A stretch of DNA of 64,000 bases from an uncultured Clostridia bacterium (GCA_947589185.1 CANQCK010000005.1:48837-112836), one strand, 5' to 3'; counted from the stretch's first letter, positions 8,182 to 18,020 are shown. Notes: generated from the sequence alone by a model not told the origin. Numbers and translations are program-made.

Positions 8182-9810
8182 ATGGTGTCGAGAATGAAAA
8201 AACACATAAAAAATATTATCTCAGTCGGACTCGCACTAAGCATAACAGCAGCAATGACCTTGACTGCTTATGCGGGTGAACCGTATGTATCATACAACTA
8301 CGATGCTTGGGGAGACGCTATTCCGTCTCAGAGCGGATACAGAGTTGATGAGACTATTACCGGCTATGAGATGGAGCTTGATAAGCTGGCTGATCCTAAG
8401 AGTGATCTGTTTGTCAGTGAAAACGAGCCTACTGATCTTTCAGGTGCTTCCGATATCTTTTATGAGGAGAACACAAAAGAGTTCTGGATAGCAGATTCGG
8501 GTAATGACAGAATTCTGAGGACCGACTCTAATCTAAAGGTCATCGGATGCTATAAGGGAGTTTCAAATTCCCAAACATCACTTGATGCAGAAACAGGTCT
8601 TTCGACCTTTTCAAATCCGACGGGTATATATGTATATATAGACAAGGCAACTAACAAGCCTATACTCTTTGTTGCGGACAATAAAAACGCAAGAGTTGTA
8701 AAGGCTGTGGTGGAGTCAAAGAATTCGGCAAAATGTACGCTTGAGTATACAAAACCTGATTCAGAGCTTTATGCAAACGCTTCACGAACATTTAACCCGT
8801 CAAAGATTTTGGTTGACAGTGCAGGAATTTTATATGTAGTTGTTTCATCAGTAACAACGGGAGCAGTTGTATTCAGCGAAACAGGAGAATTTACAGGCTT
8901 CTACGGAGCTAACAGAGTTGAACAGACGGCTGCTGTTATTCGTCAGGCAATCTGGAGAAAATTTGCTTCAAACGAGCAGATAGCTTCAATGACGAGAAAC
9001 GTTCCGGTTGAATATGCAAACTTTGATATTGACAGCGAAGGATTTATTTACACCGTAACAGAGGCTGCAAACGCGTCTACCGACGCAGTTAAAAAGCTGA
9101 ATCCTGCCGGTGAAAACATCTGGAATACCGCTACCGGAAACGAGTATGAATTCGGTGATTTACCTGAGTTTGCGGATTGCGATACAAGCAAATATGCTTC
9201 AAGACTTACGGATATTGTAGTCGGGGATGACGGAATTATAAATCTTTTGGACTATGAAACAGGACGTGTATTCCAGTACACTCAGGACAATGATTTGCTG
9301 TTCATATTCGGTACAAAGAACGGAACGTCAGATCAGAGAGGTACTTTCACAGCACCGAACGGTATCGAAGCGATTGGCGAAAAGATTTATGTTATTGACG
9401 GTAAGAAAAACGATATAACAATTTTCGTTGAAACGACCTTCGGAAAATATGTTCACGAGGCGGCTGCTCTCTACGAAAAGGGACTTTATGAGCAGGCTAT
9501 CGACCCGTGGAACGAGGTAATCAAGAGAGACGGCGGATATTCATTAGCATATTACGGTCTCGGAAAGGCTTATCTTAACACGGGTGAATATGATAAGGCT
9601 ATGGAAAACTTCAAGGTATCTGTTGCAAAAAGCTCATACGACAGAGCCTATAAATATGAACGTGACGATTTTCTTAGAGCGAATTTCACGCTGATTATAA
9701 TAATTTTACTTATTATAATAGTTGCGATCATAGTATTGCGGAAGTTATTCAAGAAAGGCATAATAAAAATGCCTAAGCTAAAAAAGAAACCGGAAAAGGA
9801 GGGTAAATAA
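8182..9810 (+). CDS. Membrane-anchored NHL-repeat and TPR protein
   Basis: A 542-residue protein with an N-terminal signal peptide (hydrophobic IISVGLALSITAAMTLTAYA), an NHL-like beta-propeller at about 60-420 (repeats such as FWIADSGNDRIL and LFVADNKNARVV), two tetratricopeptide repeats at about 430-490 (LYEKGLYEQAIDPW, AYYGLGKAYLNTGEYDKA), one C-terminal transmembrane helix (LIIIILLIIIVAIIVL) and a basic tail. By topology the propeller and TPRs face outside. It may act as an extracytoplasmic scaffold or substrate sensor for the transporter. ATG 8182 is preferred because AGGTG lies 5 bases ahead; GTG at 8176 is an in-frame alternative. No enzyme motif seen. Confidence 0.8.
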   Translation: MVSRMKKHIKNIISVGLALSITAAMTLTAYAGEPYVSYNYDAWGDAIPSQSGYRVDETITGYEMELDKLADPKSDLFVSENEPTDLSGASDIFYEENTKEFWIADSGNDRILRTDSNLKVIGCYKGVSNSQTSLDAETGLSTFSNPTGIYVYIDKATNKPILFVADNKNARVVKAVVESKNSAKCTLEYTKPDSELYANASRTFNPSKILVDSAGILYVVVSSVTTGAVVFSETGEFTGFYGANRVEQTAAVIRQAIWRKFASNEQIASMTRNVPVEYANFDIDSEGFIYTVTEAANASTDAVKKLNPAGENIWNTATGNEYEFGDLPEFADCDTSKYASRLTDIVVGDDGIINLLDYETGRVFQYTQDNDLLFIFGTKNGTSDQRGTFTAPNGIEAIGEKIYVIDGKKNDITIFVETTFGKYVHEAAALYEKGLYEQAIDPWNEVIKRDGGYSLAYYGLGKAYLNTGEYDKAMENFKVSVAKSSYDRAYKYERDDFLRANFTLIIIILLIIIVAIIVLRKLFKKGIIKMPKLKKKPEKEGK

Positions 9811-9811
9811 T

Positions 9812-10441
9812 ATGTATGAATTTTCAGAGCTCGGTTGGTTGAAGCATGTTATTTTCCATCCGGTTGAGGGATATGAAGATTTAAGGTGGAAGAAAAAAGG
9901 CTCAATGAAAATATCCTTGGTAATTGTATTATTGCTTTTTGTAGCCATGGTTGTTAACAGACAGCTTACAGGATTTCAGTTTAATGATTCATATGTAAAG
10001 ATATTTAATGTAGTTCCGTTATTTGTGCAAAGTATCGTTTACTTCTTTACATGGGTAGTAGCAAACTGGGCTTTATGCACACTCTTTAACGGAGAGGGAA
10101 CAATTAAGAGAATTTGCATTTATTCGGCATATGCATTAGTACCGTATATCGTTGGTACATATTTAAGCGTGTTTATCTCAAACTTTATAGTAAGCGACGA
10201 GATAGTTTGGATGAATGTAATTTACTATGTCGGACTGGGATGGTCGGTTGTTCTGATGATTCAGGCGATAAGGACTGTTCATCAGTACTCGTTCCCGAAA
10301 ACGCTTTTATCAATAGTATTCACGCTGGTGGCAATGCTTATAATTCTGTTCTTATTGGTTCTTTTGATAAGCTTGTTCCAGCAGGTATATGTGTTTATCG
10401 CGTCGATCTACACAGAGTTGACATATCGGTTCAGGGGATAA
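9812..10441 (+). CDS. YIP1-family membrane protein
   Basis: A 209-residue protein with about five transmembrane segments after a short cytoplasmic N-terminus (LKHVIFHPVEGYEDLRWKKKG, typical of bacterial Yip1 proteins). RBS AAGGAGGG precedes the ATG, which starts one base after the previous stop. Bacterial members have no settled function; the tight position between the NHL/TPR gene and the DUF5696 gene suggests a role in assembling or energising the transporter. Confidence 0.75.
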   Translation: MYEFSELGWLKHVIFHPVEGYEDLRWKKKGSMKISLVIVLLLFVAMVVNRQLTGFQFNDSYVKIFNVVPLFVQSIVYFFTWVVANWALCTLFNGEGTIKRICIYSAYALVPYIVGTYLSVFISNFIVSDEIVWMNVIYYVGLGWSVVLMIQAIRTVHQYSFPKTLLSIVFTLVAMLIILFLLVLLISLFQQVYVFIASIYTELTYRFRG

Positions 10442-10454
10442 GGAGGTAATAATT

Positions 10455-12842
10455 ATGCATGAGAAATTAAGAAAAATCATTATATCTGCATTAGTTGTTA
10501 CTATGATGCTTCCTATCGGAACTTTGATAGGTTCAACTGACGAAGAGACTGATGCAGCAAATAAAAGTACTTCTTCAACGACTCAAAGTACAAGTACAAA
10601 TGAGCTTCCGGCAAAGGTTACAGACGAGCAGGCGTTAAAAAACTGTAAAAAGGCTGCACAAGCCGGAAACCTTGAGCTTTGGTACGACGAAGAAAATGAA
10701 AGGGTTTGTCTTCTTGATAAATCGTTGTCTACACCTAATTATTGGTGGAGCACTCCTATTAATGCTTTAGCCGACGATACGCCGCTCGGCAAGACGTCAA
10801 GAGGAGATTCTTATATGAAGGATACTCAGAGGCAGCAGCTAAATTCAGGTCTGGCACTTGAATACGGCGATCAGGTTAAGAGAACAACTTCTCCCCTGTA
10901 TTCGGGAGTATCTTCAAGAACAAGAGATATTTGCAAAACTAAAATAGAAACTAAAAACGACGGAGTCATTTTTACATATGATTTCACAGAAGGTTTCACG
11001 ATCCCGGTGGAATACACCTTAGGCGAGGCCTCATTGAAAGTTTCGTGTGATACTTCAAAGATAAAAGAGGATAACATTTCAGTTGAGGACGGAGATGTTA
11101 TAACTCAGATCCAGTTAACGCCTTCATTTGGTGCGGCACCTGCTAAAGACTTAAATGGAAAAACAGTCAACGGTTATATGATAGTTCCTGACGGAAGCGG
11201 TGCTGTTATTGAATTTAACAACGGAAAATCAAGTTATGCAAGTTCATATTCTCAAAAGGTTTACGGAAGAGACTACACAACTGTTCCGCTGACAGCTTCT
11301 AAAACTACAGAGCAGGCTTATATGCCGGTGACTGCAACGGTTTCAGGCAATAAGGCACTCGTAGCTGTTGCAACGAGCGGTGACGCAAATGTTTCTGTAA
11401 ATGCACAGGTAAGCGGACAAAACAATCAGACTTATAATAATTCTTATTTTAGCTTTGAGGTAAGAACTTCTGACGATTACTATTTAAGCGGTGAGTCAGA
11501 TCCTCTGAAGGTTTTCCAGAAGGGCAAAATTGTTCAGGAGGAAATCGCAGTAACTTATTATCCAATCGCTAAGAAGGACGACGTAAACTATGCAGACTGT
11601 GCAAAGGTTTACAGAGACTATCTGATTGAGAATAAGGGTCTTAAATCTAAAGTAGAGGAAAACCAATCAAATCTTTATGTAGACTTGTACGGCGGAGTTG
11701 TAATGCAGAAATCAATTCTCGGAATACCGTTTGATTTGAAAACTTCGGTTACTTCATTTGAACAGGCAAAAACCATTCTTGAGAAGCTGCAGGATAACGG
11801 AGTAACTGATATAATTGCAAACTATAACGACTGGACGGATAAGTCTATAGCAAAGAAAATTTCCACAAAGGCAAAGCCGGCGGGAACTCTCGGCGGAAGA
11901 GGAGATTTTGAAGATTTGATGTCCTTTGCCGAGTCTAACGGAATTAAGATCTATCCGGCTCTTGACAATATGGAGATGGAGAGCAGCTCGTGGGGATATT
12001 GGACATTCTCCAACACAGCTACCAGAGTTTCAAACGCTTACTCGAGACAGATTCAGTACAATCCGGCATTCGGCGGAGCTACTGATACTGCTCCCGCACT
12101 TTTGACGCCAACGGTTTATTCAAAGGTGTTTGATGAGATTATTACAAGCTATAAAGATGAAGAATTGAAAAATATTTCATTCGGCGGTTTCTCATCAAAG
12201 TTGGTTTCAGACTTCTCACTTAAAAACTTCTCCAGCAGGCAGGATACGATGAACACCATTCTTGAGGGTTATGAAAAGGCCAATGAAAATGTAGGTTCGG
12301 TTTTGGCAGACGGGGCAAATTCTTATATTCTCCCATATGTTGACCATGTTACAAATGTTCCTGTTAATTCGAGCGGTTTCAACGTTGTTGACTATGATAT
12401 ACCCTTCTATCAGATGGTAGTTCACGGATATGTACCTTATTCAACTCAGGCAATAAACAAGAGCTCAAATTCAGAAGAAACATTCTTGCTGGCACTTGCA
12501 TACGGTTCGTCGTTGCACTATGATATGCTTTATGAGCAGAGCTCTAAGCTGTCTGATACCGCATACAGTGATTTGTACTATGCAAATTATGAGGGCTGGA
12601 TCGACACTGCCGCTGCTGAATCAAAGGCTGCAAAACAGGTTTTGGGAGCAGTAAGCAATAAGGTAATCACTAATTTTGAAGTTGACAGACAAAACAACAT
12701 TTTGAAAACAACCTATGGCAGCGAGGACGGAAGTGCAGCAGAATCGGTTGTTCAGGTTGATTTGAATAAGGGAATAGTTTCAATTGACGGAGTTAATGTT
12801 GATGTCAGTCAGGTTATTAAGGAAGGAGGCGTACAAGGCTAA
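10455..12842 (+). CDS. DUF5696-type exported protein, possibly a cell-surface glycoside hydrolase-like protein
   Basis: A 795-residue protein with an N-terminal hydrophobic export or anchor segment (residues 8-26) and a Ser/Thr-rich linker, then a large globular region. Residues 100-380 are beta-rich; from about 390 a region with alternating strands and helices (IIANYNDWTD, IKIYPALDNMEMES, YILPYVDHVTNVPV) looks like a TIM barrel. I recognise it as the uncharacterised DUF5696 type found beside CUT1 permeases in clostridia and Paenibacillus; function unknown. RBS AAGGAGG overlaps the previous stop, and its own TAA overlaps the next ATG (TAATG), so translation is coupled on both sides. Confidence 0.75.
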   Translation: MHEKLRKIIISALVVTMMLPIGTLIGSTDEETDAANKSTSSTTQSTSTNELPAKVTDEQALKNCKKAAQAGNLELWYDEENERVCLLDKSLSTPNYWWSTPINALADDTPLGKTSRGDSYMKDTQRQQLNSGLALEYGDQVKRTTSPLYSGVSSRTRDICKTKIETKNDGVIFTYDFTEGFTIPVEYTLGEASLKVSCDTSKIKEDNISVEDGDVITQIQLTPSFGAAPAKDLNGKTVNGYMIVPDGSGAVIEFNNGKSSYASSYSQKVYGRDYTTVPLTASKTTEQAYMPVTATVSGNKALVAVATSGDANVSVNAQVSGQNNQTYNNSYFSFEVRTSDDYYLSGESDPLKVFQKGKIVQEEIAVTYYPIAKKDDVNYADCAKVYRDYLIENKGLKSKVEENQSNLYVDLYGGVVMQKSILGIPFDLKTSVTSFEQAKTILEKLQDNGVTDIIANYNDWTDKSIAKKISTKAKPAGTLGGRGDFEDLMSFAESNGIKIYPALDNMEMESSSWGYWTFSNTATRVSNAYSRQIQYNPAFGGATDTAPALLTPTVYSKVFDEIITSYKDEELKNISFGGFSSKLVSDFSLKNFSSRQDTMNTILEGYEKANENVGSVLADGANSYILPYVDHVTNVPVNSSGFNVVDYDIPFYQMVVHGYVPYSTQAINKSSNSEETFLLALAYGSSLHYDMLYEQSSKLSDTAYSDLYYANYEGWIDTAAAESKAAKQVLGAVSNKVITNFEVDRQNNILKTTYGSEDGSAAESVVQVDLNKGIVSIDGVNVDVSQVIKEGGVQG

Positions 12843-13828
12843 TGACAAACACAGAAAATGTTGTTTCAACACCTACAAAGGAAGAAGTAAAGGCCCTGAA
12901 ACCTCCAAAAGGCGTTAAGCAAAGAGGTATAAAAATTCCGTATGAAAGAAGAAAGGCTCTTTACGGATACGCATTTATTGCATTGTGGCTTATAGGAACG
13001 ATTTATTTCTTCATATTGCCGCTGTTTGAGTCGCTGGTTTATTCGTTTAACGAGACTCAGCCTCAAAGAGGAGTTATGCAGCTTGAATGGAACGGTCTTG
13101 GCCACTATCGTGATGCCTTTAGAAAAGACCAGTATTATTCACAGTTCTTAGTTGAAATACTTGGCTCTACAGCTTTAAAAACGCCGCTGATCATTATATT
13201 CTCGATTTTCGTGGCAGTTATATTAAATCAGAAGTTCAGAGGAAGAACTTTTGCAAGAGCAGTTTTCTTCCTGCCTGTTATTATCGCAACAGGACCTGTA
13301 ATTGAAGTAATCAACGGTAATATGGATACCGGCGGATATGCAGCAGGAGGCGGAGAGCAATTCAACACGCTCTTTGAAACCGATCTGGTCGATCAGTTGC
13401 TGGAGTTTCTCGGAATATACGGAATAAGCGATGCTCTAACCAATACGATCACATCGGTAACTTCTGATATATTCAACCTTGTATGGAACTCAGGAATTCA
13501 GATACTTCTATTCCTTGCGGCTTTGCAGAACATACCGTTCTCTGCAAAGGAAGCAGCTCAGATGGAGGGTGCTACTGCTTGGGAATATTTCTGGAAGATT
13601 ACAATTCCGTACATAAGCCCGATGATATTAGCAAGCTTAGTTTACACGGTTATCGACTCGTTCGTCGATCCTGAGAATAAGGTTATGAAACTTATTCTGA
13701 CGCAGGGAAGCGACTGGAACTACGGATATATGTCTGCGATGGCTTGGGCATACTTCCTGATAGTCGGATTGGCGTTGGCGATACTTGTTGCTATTATCAA
13801 CAAGTTTGTATATTACGAAGTAGGATAA
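12842..13828 (+). CDS. Second sugar ABC transporter permease, MalF type
   Basis: A 328-residue membrane permease. After a 45-residue basic cytoplasmic head come about six transmembrane segments, with the EAA loop EAAQMEGATAWEYFWKITIP near residues 238-260. Start overlaps the stop of the DUF5696 gene by one base. It is clearly different in sequence from the first MalF-type protein at 6272, so it is a second permease pair rather than a recent duplicate. Confidence 0.9.
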   Translation: MTNTENVVSTPTKEEVKALKPPKGVKQRGIKIPYERRKALYGYAFIALWLIGTIYFFILPLFESLVYSFNETQPQRGVMQLEWNGLGHYRDAFRKDQYYSQFLVEILGSTALKTPLIIIFSIFVAVILNQKFRGRTFARAVFFLPVIIATGPVIEVINGNMDTGGYAAGGGEQFNTLFETDLVDQLLEFLGIYGISDALTNTITSVTSDIFNLVWNSGIQILLFLAALQNIPFSAKEAAQMEGATAWEYFWKITIPYISPMILASLVYTVIDSFVDPENKVMKLILTQGSDWNYGYMSAMAWAYFLIVGLALAILVAIINKFVYYEVG

Positions 13829-13840
13829 GGGGGGATATAG

Positions 13841-14887
13841 ATGGCAACTAAAAAAGAAGAAAAGCGCTTTGAAAAAGAAATGAAAGCTGCTAAAAAAGCT
13901 AAGTTAAAAGCAATGAAAGAAGCCGGAATCACTATAGAGATCACCCCCGAACAAAAAAGGTATAACAGACGTAAAGCCTTTACAAGTTCAGTTTGGCCGA
14001 TATTCAGATTTTTAATTCTGTTTGGTTTGTGTTTTATCATTCTATATCCCTTGATATTTATGGTTTCGACGGCGTTCAGACCTAATGCACAGATGAATGA
14101 CCCATCAATTGTATGGATTCCAAAGAGCCTGACACTTCAGAACATTCAGGAAACATGGGATGTTATGAAGTACGGTGCAACCGTTCTCAATACCATAAAG
14201 CTGAACCTTGTGGCTTCAATTCTTCAGGTTATTACCTGTGCGATTACAGGTTATGGATTTGCAAGATTTAACTTCAAGGGCAAAGGCTTGCTGTTCGTAA
14301 TTGTTGTACTGATGATTATAGTACCTCCTCAAATCACTACCATCCCGCTTTATATGCAGTATTCATACTTCAACCCGCTGGGATTGGTTAAGCTGTTCAC
14401 AGGCGATACGATCTCACTCATCAACAGCGGTCTTACAATGTACTTACCGGCGTTGTTCGCTAACGGCTTGAGAGCCGGATTGTTTATCCTTATATTCAGG
14501 CAGTTCTTCAGGGGACTTCCAAAGGAACTCGAGGACGCAGCTTATCTTGACGGATGCGGACCGCTTAAAACATTTATCGTTGTAATGGTTCCTAACGCTG
14601 CATCGTCATTCTTGACAGTATTCCTGTTCTCGGTTGTATGGTACTGGAATGACTACTATGTATCGTCTTCATTCTTTAATCAGAATGATACCGTTGCATT
14701 GATGCTTAAAAACCTGACTGCAACGCTTCAGTCGGAGTTGTTTGATAACCAGACAGTAGGTCCTCGTCAAATGATTGTTTGGCTTGAATCAGGATGTATT
14801 CTTGCAATAACTCCTATACTTGTTATGTATGTATTCTTACAGAAATACTTTACAGAAGGTATTGAGCGTTCGGGACTTGTTGGATAA
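13841..14887 (+). CDS. Second sugar ABC transporter permease, MalG type
   Basis: A 348-residue membrane permease, last gene of the operon. A long, Lys/Glu-rich cytoplasmic head (residues 1-45) precedes about six membrane segments; the EAA-like loop is DAAYLDGCGPLKTFIVVMVP near 238-260, slightly degenerate. RBS GGGGGGAT lies ahead of the ATG. A strong terminator follows 20 bases after the stop. Confidence 0.9.
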   Translation: MATKKEEKRFEKEMKAAKKAKLKAMKEAGITIEITPEQKRYNRRKAFTSSVWPIFRFLILFGLCFIILYPLIFMVSTAFRPNAQMNDPSIVWIPKSLTLQNIQETWDVMKYGATVLNTIKLNLVASILQVITCAITGYGFARFNFKGKGLLFVIVVLMIIVPPQITTIPLYMQYSYFNPLGLVKLFTGDTISLINSGLTMYLPALFANGLRAGLFILIFRQFFRGLPKELEDAAYLDGCGPLKTFIVVMVPNAASSFLTVFLFSVVWYWNDYYVSSSFFNQNDTVALMLKNLTATLQSELFDNQTVGPRQMIVWLESGCILAITPILVMYVFLQKYFTEGIERSGLVG

Positions 14888-14907
14888 ACTTAATACTTAA
14901 TAACTAG

Positions 14908-14936
14908 CCGACCGATTTATTCGGTCGGATTTTTTG
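14908..14936 (+). terminator. Terminator of the transporter operon
   Basis: Perfect 8-pair stem CCGACCGA / TCGGTCGG (14908-14915, 14921-14928) followed by ATTTTTTG. Confidence 0.95.
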
Positions 14937-14984
14937 TTATTTGTAAAAATTATTGATGAAAATACAAAAACACCGAATATGGAG

Positions 14985-15014
14985 TTGTAAAGAATATTGA
15001 GAATATGGTATAAT
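14985..15014 (+). promoter_or_regulatory. Promoter of the GH95 gene
   Basis: TTGTAA at 14985-14990 and TATAAT at 15009-15014, spacing 18. It makes the fucosidase a separate transcription unit from the transporter operon. Confidence 0.6.
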
Positions 15015-15083
15015 GATTTCAGAATAGTTATTTCTGCAAATTAATGAACAAACAGTAACAAACCGGAATATGAGGAGTAAATT

Positions 15084-17369
15084 ATGAAAACATCAACAGA
15101 GCTTTGGTATAATAAATGGGCTGAGGACTGGAATGAGGCACTTGCAGTCGGAAACGGAAGAATAGGCGGAATGGTATACGGGAATCCGTATTATGACACG
15201 ATTTCACTAAATGAAGATTCAATATGGTCGGGTGGATATAGAAAAAGGAATAATAAGTCTGCACTTGAAAATCTTCAAAAGGTAAGACAGCTTTTGTTTG
15301 AAGAGAAAATTTCTGAGGCAGAAGAGATAGTTAATGACGCATTCTGCGGAACTCCTGTAAATCAGCGTCATTATATGCCGTTGGGAGATTTTATTATCGA
15401 GCAAAGAGGCTTAGGCGATATACAGAATTATAAGAGAAGTCTGGATCTTGAAACGGCAGTGCAGTCTGTTGAATTTTCATCAGACGGAGTGAACTACACC
15501 CGTGAGGTCATAGCGTCTTATCCTGATAATGTTCTGGCAGTGAACATAAAGGCAGATAAAAAGGAAAGCGTAAATATTGTCATACATATTGACGGCAGAG
15601 ATGATTACTTTGACGATAACTCGCCTGTGTCTGACGATGAAATATTCTATTACGGCGGAATGGGCGGAGAGGACGGAATAAATTTTGCGTCTTATATAAA
15701 AGTTATTGCGGATTCTGGTACTGTTAGACGCTGGGGAAGTTACATAAAGGTTGAAAAATGTGACAAGGTAACTATTTTGATTTCCTGTCAGACAAGCTAC
15801 AGATATGAAGACTATAAAAAAGAGGCTAAAAAAGATATTGAAAAGGCTGTAAAGCTGTCGTTTGCAGACATAAAAGAACGTCATATCAAAGATTATAAAA
15901 AGTATTATGACAGGGTTAATATAGAACTCGAGGATAACAGCGACGGAAAATCTGAACTTCCGACGGACGAACGGCTAGCAAATATACAAAGCGGAGGAAA
16001 AGACAACAAGCTGATTGAACTTTACTATAACTTCGCTCGTTATCTTATGATTGCGGGAAGCCGTGAGGGAACGCTGCCTTTGAATCTTCAGGGAATATGG
16101 AATAAGGATATGTGGCCTGCGTGGGGCTGTAAATTCACGATAAATATAAATACTGAGATGAATTACTGGCCTGTTGAAAGTGCAGATTTATCAGAGTTGG
16201 CAAATCCTCTTTTTGACCTTATAGAGAAAATGCGTCCGAACGGCAGAGTGACGGCGAGAGAAATGTATAACTGCGGAGGCTTTGTCTGCCATCATAACAC
16301 TGACCTTTGGGGTGATACTGCACCGCAGGATTTGTGGATGCCTGCAACACAGTGGCCTATGGGTGCTGCGTGGCTTTGTCTGCATATATGGGAGCATTAT
16401 ATGTTCACTATGGATAAGGACTTCTTAAAGGAGAAGTATGAAACTATAAAAGAGGCAAGCGAGTTTTTTGTGGATTTTCTTATCGAGAATAAAAACGGTC
16501 AGCTTGTAACTTGCCCGTCTGTTTCTCCTGAGAATACCTATATTACAGAATCAGGTGAAAAGGGTTCGCTTTGCATAGGACCTTCTATGGACAGCCAGAT
16601 AATTTACAAACTTTTTACAGCGGTAATAAAGTCAAGCGAGATTTTGGGCGTTGATTTTGACTTTGCAGATAAACTAAAGTCAATGCGGGAAAGGCTCCCC
16701 AAACCTGAGATAGGAAAGTATGGTCAGATAAAGGAATGGGCTGTAGACTATGATGAGGCAGAGCCGGGTCACAGACATATTTCACAGCTTTTTGCATTAT
16801 ATCCTGCGGATATGATTTCTGTAAGAAAAACACCTAAGCTGGCAGACGCTGCAAGAGCAACGATCGAAAGAAGGCTTTCTCATGGTGGAGGTCATACAGG
16901 CTGGAGCAGAGCGTGGATAATTAATCTTTGGGCAAGGCTTAACGACGGCGAAAAGGTTTATGAAAACATTGAGGCACTTTTGTCTCATTCGACAAACAAG
17001 AATATGTTTGATAATCACCCGCCGTTTCAGATAGACGGAAATTTCGGCGGTGCGGCAGGAATATCAGAGGCTTTATTACAGAGTATTAATCACGAATTGA
17101 TTTTACTCCCTGCACTTCCTAAAGAGTGGGGAAACGGTTCGTTTAAAAATCTAAAGGCAAGGGGCGGATTTACTGTCTCCTGCAAGTGGGAAAATTCAGA
17201 ATTTCAAGAGGCTTTGATTGTTTCAAACTGCGGAGGGACTTGCAGACTTGTTGTTAATGTACCTGTTAAGGTTTTCTGCGGCGGCGAGGAGATTTGCTGT
17301 GAGGATAAAGACGGTGCGGTTGTATTTGACACTTGTATTGGAAAAGAGTACGAGGTGAAAAAAGCGTAG
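15084..17369 (+). CDS. GH95 alpha-L-fucosidase (or alpha-L-galactosidase)
   Basis: A 761-residue glycoside hydrolase of family 95, which removes terminal alpha-linked L-fucose (some members L-galactose) with inversion of configuration. The N-terminal beta domain opens with the family signature EALAVGNGRIGGMVYG and SLNEDSIWSGG. The catalytic (alpha/alpha)6 barrel carries NTEMNYWPVE near residue 354, SVSPENTY near 480 and QIDGNFGG near 649; by family knowledge these hold the Asn pair, the general acid Glu and the Asp of the active site. No signal peptide, so it acts in the cytoplasm on imported oligosaccharides, which fits the transporter upstream. RBS TGAGGAG. A perfect hairpin follows. Confidence 0.93.
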   Translation: MKTSTELWYNKWAEDWNEALAVGNGRIGGMVYGNPYYDTISLNEDSIWSGGYRKRNNKSALENLQKVRQLLFEEKISEAEEIVNDAFCGTPVNQRHYMPLGDFIIEQRGLGDIQNYKRSLDLETAVQSVEFSSDGVNYTREVIASYPDNVLAVNIKADKKESVNIVIHIDGRDDYFDDNSPVSDDEIFYYGGMGGEDGINFASYIKVIADSGTVRRWGSYIKVEKCDKVTILISCQTSYRYEDYKKEAKKDIEKAVKLSFADIKERHIKDYKKYYDRVNIELEDNSDGKSELPTDERLANIQSGGKDNKLIELYYNFARYLMIAGSREGTLPLNLQGIWNKDMWPAWGCKFTININTEMNYWPVESADLSELANPLFDLIEKMRPNGRVTAREMYNCGGFVCHHNTDLWGDTAPQDLWMPATQWPMGAAWLCLHIWEHYMFTMDKDFLKEKYETIKEASEFFVDFLIENKNGQLVTCPSVSPENTYITESGEKGSLCIGPSMDSQIIYKLFTAVIKSSEILGVDFDFADKLKSMRERLPKPEIGKYGQIKEWAVDYDEAEPGHRHISQLFALYPADMISVRKTPKLADAARATIERRLSHGGGHTGWSRAWIINLWARLNDGEKVYENIEALLSHSTNKNMFDNHPPFQIDGNFGGAAGISEALLQSINHELILLPALPKEWGNGSFKNLKARGGFTVSCKWENSEFQEALIVSNCGGTCRLVVNVPVKVFCGGEEICCEDKDGAVVFDTCIGKEYEVKKA

Positions 17370-17394
17370 TAAAATGAATTTTAAGTTAAAAATA

Positions 17395-17420
17395 TTGAAG
17401 GGTATTGGTATACCCTTCAA
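17395..17420 (+). terminator. Perfect 11-pair hairpin after the GH95 gene
   Basis: TTGAAGGGTAT / ATACCCTTCAA with loop TGGT. The U-run is weak (TAGTAAAGTTT), and the next gene starts 21 bases later, so it may be a partial terminator or a processing or regulatory hairpin. Confidence 0.5.
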
Positions 17421-17441
17421 TAGTAAAGTTTGGAGGAAAAT

Positions 17442-17909
17442 ATGAGTAAAATAAAAATAATAATTCCGGTAATATTAATTGCTATAATAATTATTGGAAT
17501 AGCAACTGGACGAACAAAGTTTTCAGATTTCTTTTCTACGGGTGATGAATTCTATGAAGATATATATGAAGCATATGAAAATTCTGAGGATATAAAAATT
17601 GATGACAAAGACAAAATAGCAACTTTTGATTTTGAAAATTTCGCTTTTATTTTATATTATTTTTATGATGATTCAATTAGAATAAGTTATTTTGAAAAAG
17701 AAGATGATATGTATAGATTTTCAGGAGAAGAGGTTGGTATAGATAATAATTATATATGTGATGAATTTGGTGGGTATACATTTTCTTATAACGGAAGCAG
17801 CATTGAGTTTGATATAGTTACAAGCGATGCAAAAATTCCTGAAGGATACACTAGTGAAGTAATAAAACTGAAAAAAGAAAATGCCCTATTCGTATATAAG
17901 CTTTCTTAG
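17442..17909 (+). CDS. Small membrane-anchored protein of unknown function
   Basis: A 155-residue protein. Residues 3-22 are a strongly hydrophobic helix (IIIPVILIAIIIIGIATG), acting as a signal anchor; the rest is acidic and beta-rich (DKIATFDFENFAFILYYFYD) and would face outside. Start ATG 17442 has GGAGG 5 bases upstream. No family recognised. Codon use is more AT-rich than its neighbours. It sits alone between the GH95 gene and a convergent ABC exporter. Confidence 0.7.
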   Translation: MSKIKIIIPVILIAIIIIGIATGRTKFSDFFSTGDEFYEDIYEAYENSEDIKIDDKDKIATFDFENFAFILYYFYDDSIRISYFEKEDDMYRFSGEEVGIDNNYICDEFGGYTFSYNGSSIEFDIVTSDAKIPEGYTSEVIKLKKENALFVYKLS

Positions 17910-17961
17910 TATTAAGAAATTTAACAATACATACTTTATAGAATATATTTGCAAATGTTAA

Positions 17962-17995
17962 AAGCGTTCGGAAATAATTCCGAACGCTTCTTGCT
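17962..17995. terminator. Terminator hairpin between convergent genes
   Basis: Perfect 12-pair stem AAGCGTTCGGAA / TTCCGAACGCTT with loop ATAA, followed by CTTGCTTCTTG. It follows the plus-strand gene ending at 17909 and probably serves it. Confidence 0.75.
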
Positions 17996-18020
17996 TCTTG
18001 CAATTATCCATTGACCATTG

